A stretch of DNA of 10,993 bases from positions 1 through 10,993 of the forward strand of contig DAEF01000250.1 in the NCBI GenBank assembly GCA_002495225.1, written 5' to 3'. Source of the DNA: Methanoregulaceae archaeon UBA288 (GTDB lineage: Archaea > Halobacteriota > Methanomicrobia > Methanomicrobiales > Methanospirillaceae). The first letter of the stretch is position 1. Each line of letters begins with the position of its first letter. Of this stretch, positions 1-5,800 are shown piece by piece. The translations under genes and the position numbers were made by a program. Under the pieces are notes generated by a model, which was given only the letters and a program-made list of their open reading frames with translations, did not search any database and had not been told where the DNA came from.

Positions 1-80
1 TGTATTGGCAGGTCGCTCGCGAGCCGGTACGCGGCAGCCCGGCGGCAGTCGAGAGGAGAGGAGCGGGCGAGCCCAGGCAC
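1..80. other. Short flank with no gene recognised
   Basis: This is GC-rich sequence downstream of toxin 1. The only structure seen is a 10-bp perfect palindrome, GCTCGCGAGC, near position 15. No T-tract that would mark termination of the minus-strand toxin operon is visible, and no coding similarity was recognised in any frame. Confidence 0.4.
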
Positions 81-353
81 CTAGAACTTACGATAGATCG
101 AGTCGCGGGGGCCGATCTCGATCACGAGGATCACGAGACGGTTGTCGTGGATCTGGAGGATCACACGGTAATCCCCGACCCGCAGCGAGTAGAACGGGGG
201 CTTTTCGTTGCCCTTGAGCCGCTTCACATACTTTTCCGGCCTCGTCTCACTGGCCAGGGAGTCCAGCTCGGCCTCAATCCGATTGGCGACCTGCCGATCG
301 AGCCTGGCCGAAGCCCGCTCCGCCGCCTTCGTGAATACGACGTCGTATCTCAT
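81..353 (-). CDS. RelE/ParE-type toxin of TA pair 1
   Basis: A 90-residue protein with the size and layout of the RelE/ParE toxin superfamily. An N-terminal YDVVFTKAAERA strand-helix is followed by a basic linker (KYVKRLKG), then the core strands YSLRVGDYRVILQI and LVILVIEIGPRDSIYR. In this family the fold is a small RNase or gyrase poison; RelE-type members cleave ribosome-bound mRNA. Which activity applies here cannot be read from the sequence. The start ATG overlaps the antitoxin stop as ATGA, so translation is probably coupled to the antitoxin. The C-terminal GPRDSIYRK closely matches the GPRKTIYRK end of the broken toxin of pair 3, so the two are paralogues. Family assignment is fairly sure; the target is unknown. 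Confidence 0.85.
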   Translation of the reverse strand: MRYDVVFTKAAERASARLDRQVANRIEAELDSLASETRPEKYVKRLKGNEKPPFYSLRVGDYRVILQIHDNRLVILVIEIGPRDSIYRKF

Positions 354-595
354 TCGTCTTCGTGAAACCCGAGGTCACGCATCACATCCTTCATTGGCCG
401 AACCCGCCCGGCCTCGACGTCCTCCATGGCCTCTTTCAGGTGCTCCAGGGTCTGGTCTGAGAGGGGCTCCTCGTCGATCGCACAATCTACAAGCCGGTTG
501 ATCACGTCATCATAGGTCTCGCGGGGGTGAACCTTGATCCCATCGAGCCGGGCCTTCGTCTCCGTCCCGAGCTTGATGGTTGTACTGGTCGCCAT
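350..595 (-). CDS. Antitoxin of TA pair 1 (HPRETYDD family)
   Basis: An 81-residue acidic protein. Its N-terminal strand (STTIKLGTETKARLDGIK) looks like a ribbon-helix-helix DNA-binding segment and is followed by the signature HPRETYDDVINRL. The acidic C-terminal half (EEPLSDQTLEHLKEAMEDVEAGR) would be the toxin-neutralising arm, as in RelB/VapB-like antitoxins. From memory the family resembles archaeal DUF7557 proteins; that name is not verified here. It lies first in the operon and overlaps the toxin by 4 bp. The MATSTT start aligns with MATTTV of antitoxin 2. A 22-bp near-palindrome lies 10 bp upstream, so autorepression is likely. The antitoxin role is inferred from neighbourhood and paralogy. 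Confidence 0.82.
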   Translation of the reverse strand: MATSTTIKLGTETKARLDGIKVHPRETYDDVINRLVDCAIDEEPLSDQTLEHLKEAMEDVEAGRVRPMKDVMRDLGFHEDE

Positions 596-605
596 ATACT
601 ACGGT

Positions 606-627
606 GTGCTTGAGTATACTTAAGCAC
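606..627 (-). promoter_or_regulatory. Promoter and probable operator of TA pair 1
   Basis: This is a 22-bp near-perfect inverted repeat in which 10 of 11 pairs match; the exception is 612/621. It includes an AT-rich TATA-like core (AAGTATAC on the minus strand). The core centre is about 22-25 nt before the antitoxin ATG, slightly short of the usual archaeal spacing, so the mRNA would be leaderless or nearly so. A palindrome over a TATA box fits autorepression by a ribbon-helix-helix antitoxin. Binding is inferred. Confidence 0.6.
610..622 (-). repeat. 13-nt element shared by TA promoters 1 and 2 (copy 1)
   Basis: On the minus strand this reads TAAGTATACTCAA. It matches 12 of 13 bases of 2610-2622 (TAAGTATAATCAA), upstream of antitoxin 2. 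It ends 14 nt before the ATG here and 22 nt before the ATG in copy 2. It may be a common TATA/BRE region, a shared operator half-site, or both. Confidence 0.55.
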
Positions 628-671
628 AGTCCTGTCTCCAGCGGGCTCCCGGCACCTCATGGGCTGGCGAG

Positions 672-728
672 CTAGAGCACGTCCCCGAGCCCGGTTCCGC
701 CGTCACGGTCGAAGTCGAACGCGGCGTC
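672..728 (-). pseudogene. Possible dockerin-like repeat remnant
   Basis: The minus strand encodes DAAFDFDRDGGTGLGDVL followed at once by a stop. This resembles the calcium-loop repeat (FDFxxxGxxxxxDVxxLF) at the C-terminus of many methanogen PKD surface proteins. Only about 18 residues are recognisable, and no upstream coding frame or start was found, so it would be a scrap of a lost gene. In GC-rich DNA such a match can arise by chance, and confidence is low. Confidence 0.2.
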
Positions 729-762
729 CCCGCCGGAACAGGCAGGGCGGGAATGGTTATCG

Positions 763-785
763 TGTACCGCGCTTACGGCGGTACA
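763..785 (+). promoter_or_regulatory. Inverted repeat abutting the antitoxin 3 start codon
   Basis: The 8-bp arms TGTACCGC (763-770) and GCGGTACA (778-785) are perfect, with a 7-nt spacer. The right arm includes the A of the ATG. It could be an operator for antitoxin 3 or an RNA hairpin that covers the start codon. A weak AT-rich stretch (GGTTATCG) about 25-30 nt before the ATG is the only TATA-like candidate. The repeat is visible in the sequence; its role is inferred. Confidence 0.4.
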
Positions 786-1021
786 TGGCAGCGGCATCCG
801 TCGTCCGCATCCATGAGAGGACGAAGCAGAGACTGGACCGGCTGAAACTCCATCCCCGCGAGACGTACGACGACGTAATCGCACGGCTCACCGATATGGC
901 GATCGACGACGAGCCGCTCTCCGACGAGTCCCTCGAACACCTCCGCCGCTCGGAAGAGGATATCCGGGCGGGCCGGACTCGCCGGCTGGCCGATATCGCC
1001 CGGGAACTGGATATCGAGTAA
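785..1021 (+). CDS. Antitoxin of TA pair 3 (HPRETYDD family)
   Basis: A 78-residue protein paralogous to the antitoxins of pairs 1 and 2. It has an N-terminal SVVRIHERTKQRLDRLKL segment, the signature HPRETYDDVIARL, and an acidic tail with DDEPLSDESLEHL and IRAGRTRRL. The frame is open back to an ATG at 659, but that extension is arginine-rich and lacks family similarity. The ATG at 785 aligns with the starts of the other two antitoxins and was chosen. The gene is on the opposite strand to the other pairs and is intact, although its partner toxin downstream is frameshifted. An inverted repeat reaches its start codon. It may persist as a solitary regulator or as protection against related toxins; that is inference. 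Confidence 0.8.
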   Translation: MAAASVVRIHERTKQRLDRLKLHPRETYDDVIARLTDMAIDDEPLSDESLEHLRRSEEDIRAGRTRRLADIARELDIE

Positions 1022-1032
1022 GAGTGCCGTGA

Positions 1033-1307
1033 ATGGGCTATGATCTCGATTTCACGACGGATGCCGAACGTATCCTGGGAAAGCTCGCGCGATCCAACCG
1101 GGAGATGGCGCGGCGCATCAACCGGGAGCTCAGGGCGCTGGGCGCCGAGGAGACGCCCGGCGGTTCCTGAGCCAGCTTGAGGGCCACTATCCGCCGTACT
1201 ATTCCCTGCACGTTGGGGGATTCCGGTTTATTCTGCGGGTCTACGATGACCGGCTCGTCATCGTCGTTGTCGATATCGGGCCCCGAAAGACGATCTATCG
1301 GAAATAG
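1033..1307 (+). pseudogene. Frameshifted RelE/ParE-type toxin of TA pair 3
   Basis: Starting at ATG 1033, 11 nt after the antitoxin stop, the first frame gives MGYDLDFTTDAERILGKLAR and continues to GAEETPGGS, then hits a stop at 1168-1170. The frame one base back resumes the family pattern from about 1158: RRFLSQLEGHYPPYYSLHVG, then FRFILRVYDDRLVIVVVDIG and PRKTIYRK, ending with TAG at 1305-1307. The 275-bp span is one base short of 92 codons, so a single-base deletion around 1150-1158 (within ACGCCCGGCGG) explains the break. The restored protein would be 91 residues, matching toxin 1 at 90. A sequencing error cannot be excluded. As read, the toxin is dead, since the RelE core strands lie after the break. 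Confidence 0.8.
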
Positions 1308-1391
1308 TAGCGTATTCTCCCGGGAAATCGAGGACCCGGATTCTCCGGTCCGCGCGCACGCTGCCGGGGGGCGTAGAGAAAGCACTTCGGT

Positions 1392-1721
1392 TCACGCCGC
1401 GGCATAGAGGGGCACCCTGCTCTTCAGTATCGAGTCGAGGACGTACGGGTTCCGGACCGCCGACTGCTCGACCAGGTCGACCTCGCGACCGAAGAGCGCC
1501 TCGAGAGCCTCGAGAAGACCGAAGTAGTGCTGCATGTGCTCCGTCGGCGGCATCGGCTCGAACTCGACGAGGAGATCGATATCGCTCCGGCCGGGGTCAA
1601 AGTCCGCGCCCGAGGCCGACCCGAAGAGCGTCAGGTCCCGGACCCGGTGCCGGCGGCAGAGCACGACCAGCGCCTCGAGGACGTCGTCGGAGATCACCGC
1701 GAGCCCGGCCAAGTTCCGCAT
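1392..1721 (-). CDS. MntA-like minimal nucleotidyltransferase (orphan)
   Basis: A 109-residue protein of the minimal nucleotidyltransferase (MNT) family. The catalytic signature is complete: GSAS at residues 34-37, SDID with Asp47 and Asp49, and the third acidic residue in REVDLV (Asp82). Known MntA proteins transfer AMP groups to a tyrosine of a HEPN-domain RNase toxin and so neutralise it. The frame is open to an ATG at 1739, but ATG 1721 is preceded by GGAGG with 7-nt spacing, whereas the upstream ATG would place that motif inside the coding region; 1721 is preferred. No HEPN gene is seen on either side: the 84 bp downstream reach toxin 3 head-on, and 1740-2060 holds no recognisable ORF. 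Family assignment is strong; the antitoxin role is inferred. Confidence 0.85.
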   Translation of the reverse strand: MRNLAGLAVISDDVLEALVVLCRRHRVRDLTLFGSASGADFDPGRSDIDLLVEFEPMPPTEHMQHYFGLLEALEALFGREVDLVEQSAVRNPYVLDSILKSRVPLYAAA

Positions 1722-1739
1722 CGCACTTCCTCCATCCAT

Positions 1740-2060
1740 TGTATGTTCGGGATACGCTGTAAAAACCTGTCGCCCGGCGTAGCACGTTGTGCCACGGTAT
1801 TCGGGTCACTCCGGGCGGGGAGTGACCCGGCCGGGCGGCGCACGTGCCATCCCCGTGGACCCGGTCGTCCGGCCGCGTCCCCCGGGCCGCCCGCGGGCGG
1901 CAACCGCTCGTGGAACTCGCGCAGCCGCGCCGTGAGGGACGGGTCGGGCGGAGCCGGGGTCATCGCTGGTATGCGGTGGCGCTCTGTTGCTCACACTTTT
2001 TCCACGGCGACGGAGCGAGAATCTCCCCCGATCAGAGTCCCCGTATCGCCGCCCACGCCG
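1740..2060. other. Intergenic stretch without a recognised gene
   Basis: Between the MNT gene and toxin 2, several open frames are present but none has a convincing start, ribosome-binding site or family pattern. A minus-strand frame starting at 1963 (TPAPPDPSLTARLREFHERL) looks the most protein-like for about 25 residues, then turns into low-complexity sequence. The stretch contains the hairpin at 1802-1829 and a TTTTTACA-like run near 1755-1763 that could be the MNT promoter. Confidence 0.4.
1802..1829. repeat. Perfect 11-bp hairpin, 6-nt loop
   Basis: CGGGTCACTCC (1802-1812) pairs perfectly with GGAGTGACCCG (1819-1829) around the loop GGGCGG. No T-run follows on either strand, so it is not a standard terminator. 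It lies about 80 bp upstream of the MNT start and could be an operator or a recombination scar. The role is unknown. Confidence 0.5.
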
Positions 2061-2330
2061 TCAGTATTGAAAATTTGCCTTCTTTCCGACGGCCACCACG
2101 CCGACGATCAACCGGTCCTGGATGATCCGGAACGTCACCCGGTATTCCCCGATCCTCATTCGGTACCGGGGCCTGTCCGCGGGGCACCCTCTCACCTTTC
2201 TGACGTTGTGGCGCCGGAACGGGTCGGCCGAGTATTGCTCGAGGGCGACCTCGATCCGGATGCGCGCCGCCTGCGGCAGCGCCGTGAACGCTCTCTCGGC
2301 GTGATGGGTGAACAGCACCCCGTAGACCAT
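2061..2330 (-). CDS. RelE/ParE-type toxin of TA pair 2
   Basis: An 89-residue basic protein of the RelE/ParE superfamily: VYGVLFTHHAERAFTALPQ at the N-terminus, a helix with ARIRIEVALEQY, a basic segment (NVRKVRG), and core strands PRYRMRIGEYRVTFRI and RLIVGVVAVG. It is more diverged from toxins 1 and 3 than they are from each other and ends KKANFQY instead of the IYRK tail. The start ATG at 2330 shares its A with the antitoxin stop (TGATG), a usual translational coupling. A GTG one codon upstream is possible but less likely. It should be neutralised by the antitoxin encoded directly upstream; activity and target are not readable from sequence. Confidence 0.83.
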   Translation of the reverse strand: MVYGVLFTHHAERAFTALPQAARIRIEVALEQYSADPFRRHNVRKVRGCPADRPRYRMRIGEYRVTFRIIQDRLIVGVVAVGKKANFQY

Positions 2331-2587
2331 CACTCCACCAGGGACCGGATCGCCCGGTCATCGCCGAGGTTCCGCATGATCTCGCGAAGACTGCGGACGC
2401 GGCCGGCCTCGATATCTTTCTCGCTCGACCGGATCTCTTCGATCTCTTCATCGGAGAGCGGTTCGTCGTCGTACGCCGCGTCGGCCAGCCGGCTGACGAG
2501 CTCGTCGTATGTCTCTCGCGGGTGGATCTTCAGGTCGTCCAGTTTCGCTTTGGTCTCCGAGCGGAGCTGGACCGTCGTCGTCGCCAT
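2330..2587 (-). CDS. Antitoxin of TA pair 2 (HPRETYDE family)
   Basis: An 85-residue acidic protein, paralogous to antitoxins 1 and 3. It has an N-terminal TTTVQLRSETKAKLDDLK segment, the signature HPRETYDELVSRL, then YDDEPLSDEEIEEIRSSEKD and AGRVRSLREIMRNLG. It carries a slightly longer tail (DDRAIRSLVE) than antitoxin 1. The MATTTV start agrees with MATSTT of antitoxin 1. It is the first gene of a two-gene minus-strand operon with toxin 2. The AT-rich promoter at 2610-2622 resembles that of pair 1, so similar autoregulation and possible cross-regulation are inferred. Confidence 0.82.
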   Translation of the reverse strand: MATTTVQLRSETKAKLDDLKIHPRETYDELVSRLADAAYDDEPLSDEEIEEIRSSEKDIEAGRVRSLREIMRNLGDDRAIRSLVE

Positions 2588-2609
2588 GTTCGACTATAGT
2601 GTGCCATAG

Positions 2610-2622
2610 TTGATTATACTTA
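2610..2622 (-). promoter_or_regulatory. TATA-like promoter element of TA pair 2 (shared 13-mer, copy 2)
   Basis: The minus strand reads TAAGTATAATCAA, 12 of 13 bases identical to the element at 610-622. The core centre is about 30 nt before the antitoxin ATG at 2587, which fits an archaeal TATA box with a leader of only a few bases. Between it and the ATG, ACTAT (2593-2597) and ATAGT (2606-2610) form a short inverted repeat that may be an operator. Confidence 0.55.
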
Positions 2623-2647
2623 TTCGCGGCACGTGCCGACGAGGATG

Positions 2648-2731
2648 TCCCTGCCACGCCTTCGTCGAGAGCGCCGGCGGGAGCTGCGGGGCGTCGCGGA
2701 GGATCGCGACGAGGTACAGCAGCCGGTCGAC
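2648..2731 (-). pseudogene. Fragment of nucleotidyltransferase-like gene (copy A)
   Basis: The minus strand encodes VDRLLYLVAILRDAP and then QLPPALSTKAWQG, aligning with DRLRYLLALLRESPQRPPAL and PPEEWQG of the ORF at 6519-6968. Seventeen of 27 residues are identical, from Asp-Arg-Leu to Trp-Gln-Gly. DNA similarity is also clear: 29 of 34 bases match between 2696-2729 and 6780-6813. No start codon in frame and no family continuation past 2648 were found, so this is a decayed partial copy. It lies between the antitoxin 2 promoter and the end of the surface-protein gene. Confidence 0.65.
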
Positions 2732-2799
2732 CCTCGTGGTACGCGCGGGGGCGTGGCCCCGAGCGGGGGTATGCTCGCCGCGATTGCGCCGCCGGCTGT

Positions 2800-2820
2800 C
2801 CGGGCCTCTCCACGGCCCGG
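2800..2820. repeat. 7-bp stem-loop after the surface-protein gene
   Basis: CCGGGCC (2800-2806) and GGCCCGG (2814-2820) form a perfect stem with loop TCTCCAC. On the minus strand it follows the T-run at 2834-2829, so it is not a bacterial-type hairpin-then-T terminator. It could stabilise the transcript end. Confidence 0.35.
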
Positions 2821-2828
2821 GGCGCTGG

Positions 2829-2834
2829 AAAAAA
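2829..2834 (-). terminator. T-run directly after the surface-protein stop codon
   Basis: Eight bases past the TAG at 2845-2843 the minus strand carries CCCCTTTTTTCC, the longest T-run in the downstream region. Archaeal RNA polymerase can terminate on T-rich tracts without a hairpin, so this is the best candidate terminator. Six Ts is short, and confidence is moderate. Confidence 0.45.
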
Positions 2835-2842
2835 GGGGAATG

Positions 2843-5800
2843 CTATCCCTGGTGGACCACGACCGAGCCGCCGCCGAGGACCGTGGAGGGGTCGACCTGG
2901 TCGGCCGCGCCGACCATGCTGTCGTAGACAACCGCGTCGTCGGCCCGGTCCCAGATCCGGATCCGGAAGGTGTCGGAACCGGTCCCCTTCAGGTCGCCGT
3001 CGACCGCGGTCAGCATGAAGCCGTACGACCCCTCGCCGTCGACGGTCCCGACCCCCTTGTACTGGGCCTTTGCGTTCGCGATCACGAGCCACTCGTAGGC
3101 GGTGGACCGGAAGTCCATGCCCGCGGCGCGGAACTGGAACTGGGTCTCGCCCGTCGGGACGATCTGGCCCTTCCTGTACTTCGCAACGAACCCGAAGGTG
3201 GCCCGGCCCGAGACCGCCGGGTCGGCCGCCAAGGCACCCGCGGGCGACAGGATCCAGCCCCCGCCGGTCACGAAGCCGCCGTCCGGGTCGTAGACCACCG
3301 TGTACTGGGCCGCGACCATCGTCGCCACGTCCTCGCCGTCAGAGAGGGCGAGCTCGACCGTGTAGACCCCGGGCGCCGCGTAGGCGTGCGTGCCCGAGAC
3401 CGTGCTCGCCCCGACGGTGCCCGTCGAGGTGGCGCCGTCGCCCCAGGTCCAGGTCGCGGAGTGGGTGTCGCCCGCGTCGACGTCGGTGAAGGTCGCGCTC
3501 CCTGTCACGTCCGTCCCCACCGACCGTGGCTCGACCGGGACCTGGAGGCCCGTCACGACCGGCGGGCGGTTCGGGGCCGGCAGGACCGCGATCGTCACCG
3601 TCGCGGGCGAGGACCCGGTCCTGCCGTCGCTCGCCCGGTACGTGAAGGTGTCGGTCCCCGAGAAGTCGGCGGCGGACGTGTACGCGAACGAGCCGTCGGC
3701 AGAGAGCTCGAGCGTGCCGTGCGACGGCCCGTCCCCGGGCACGGCGGTCGCCGCGTTCGCGTCGTTGCCGAGCACGCCGGGCGCCGGCACAACCAGGGGC
3801 GTGCCCGCCGTGGCCCCGTACGCGTCATCGACCGCCGCCGGGGCGGGGGTCACGCCCGCGAGCGCGAAGACCGAGAACCCGGACGACTGCGCCGTGAACC
3901 GGTACAGCCCGTTCTCCAGGTCCTCGGGCGTGGTCTCGAGGAAGCTGACCTCACCCGCGTCGTCGTACCGCACGATCCGGACGTTCCCGGCGCCGCCCTG
4001 CGCCGCCACCCAGGCCGCGCCGGCGGTCATCCGGACCGTCGCGCCGGTGACGGCGTCCCCGGGGATGCCGGTCTTCTCGAGGACCATCGCGTAGGCCACG
4101 TCCAGGACCACCAGGCCCTCGGAGAGCGCGGCCAGCCCGAAGGCCGATTCCACGCTCGGCGCCACCGACTCCTGGAGCGTGGCGGTGATCGCCGCGTCCT
4201 GGGCGAACGAGCCGAGCGCTGTGGCGAACGAGGCCTCGATGAGCCCCGTCGACGAAAACGCGGCCGGCAGCGGCTGGCTCTCCATCGTGACGCCCGCGAC
4301 CCCGACCGTGACGCTCTCCCCGGTCCATACGACCGGCCCGCCGGAGGTGATGGTCGTGACCAGCCCGCCGTACGAGATCGCGACCCGGTCGCCCGAGACC
4401 TCGACCGTGCCGCCCGCCGATGCCACCCGGGCCGTGTCGATGACGACCTGCCCGTCCGCGACCGTCGTCCCGGGCGGGAGCGGGTCGAACGTGGCCGTCC
4501 CGTACGCCGGGACCGTCACGGCCCGCGAAACCGTGCCGGTCTGCCCGTAGTCGTCGGTCACCGCGAGCGCGACTCTGTAGACGCCCGGGGTCGCAAACCG
4601 GTGCGACGCCGCGACCCCGGCGGCGGTACCGCCGTCCCCGAAGTCCCAGGCGTACGCGGCGATCGCGCCGTCCGGATCGACCGAGGCCTCGCCGGTGAAC
4701 GAGACCGTGTCCGCCGTCGTCGGGGCGGGCGGCGAGAACGCGAACGCGGCCGCCGGGCGGGCGTCGACCCGGATTGCGACCGTCGCCGGCCCGCCCGTCT
4801 CCGGGCCCGAGGCGACGGTGTACGTGAACGAGTCCTCGCCCGCGAACCCGGCTCCGGGCGCGTACACGAACGAGCCGTCGGGCTCCAGGGCGAGGGTGCC
4901 ATGGGCCGGGCCGGAGGCCAGCGCCGCGGCCGAGACCCCTGCCACGAGGTCGTCGTCGTTGCCGAGCACCCCCGGCGCCGGCACTGTCAGCGTCCCATCC
5001 TCGCCCATGCCGTACGCGTCGTCACGGGCCGCCGGGGACGGGTACCGCACGGTCACGACGTCGGTGTCCGTCGCTGTCGTCCCGCGGGCGTCCGTGACGG
5101 TCAGCGTCACCGTGTACTCGCCGGGTGTTCCATAGGTATGCTCCGGGTTCGGGACGGTGTCCCGGGCCCCGTCGCCAAAGTCCCAGGTCCATTCCGTCGG
5201 CGACCCGGTCGAGGTGTCCGTGAACTGGACGACGAGCGGCGCCGGCCCGGTGGTCGGGTCCGGTGCGAAGCTCGCGGTCAGGGGCGGGACCGCAATGAAG
5301 ACCTGGACCCGGTTGGAGTTCGCCTGGGTGACATAGACCCTCCCGGCGGCGTCGACGGCGATCCCCTGGGGGCTCGCGAACTCGCCGTACCCGGTGCCAG
5401 CAACCCCCCACTTGGTCAGGAACGCGCCCGACCCGGTGAACTTCTGGACCCGGTTGCCGGCCGCCTCGACGACGTAGACGTTTCCCGCACTGTCCACCGC
5501 GACTCCGATGGGATGTTCGAACTCTCCGTCGCCGGTCCCGTAGATGCCACCCCACGAGAGGACGTGCTCGCCGTCCGGCCCGAACTTCTGGACCCGCTTG
5601 TTGTTCTTGTCGGCCACGTACAGGTTGCCCGCGCCGTCGAGCACGACGCCGTAGGGCTGGGAGAATTCGCCCTGGCCGGTGCCGTAGGTGCCGTCGGTTC
5701 TTCCCCACATCCGCACGAAGGTCCCGCTCGGGTCGAACTTGATGACCCGGTGGAGGTACTGGTCGGCGACGTAGACGTTCCCTGCGCGGTCGAGAGCGAC

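Noticed and set aside
659..784. N-terminal extension of antitoxin 3 from ATG 659
   Set aside because: The extension is Arg-rich with no match in the paralogues; ATG 785 aligns with the other antitoxin starts.
1315..1375. Possible bidirectional terminator hairpin (GGACC...GGTCC) between toxin 3 and the MNT gene
   Set aside because: Only five pairs are continuous, with mismatches inside, and there is no T-run on either strand.
1722..1739. Upstream ATG of the MNT gene at 1739
   Set aside because: The GGAGG Shine-Dalgarno would lie inside the coding sequence; it is correctly spaced for ATG 1721.
1694..1963. An 89-residue minus-strand ORF in the gene-free stretch
   Set aside because: It has no ribosome-binding site, no recognised family, turns into low-complexity sequence, and overlaps the MNT start.
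1527..2609. A 360-residue plus-strand frame across the MNT gene and TA pair 2
   Set aside because: It is antisense to three recognisable genes and has no family pattern.
4900..5040. Internal repeats in the surface gene resembling a tandem DNA repeat
   Set aside because: The similarity between this part and 3700-3820 reflects two paralogous cadherin-like domains (VPAPGVLGND), not a DNA-level repeat element.
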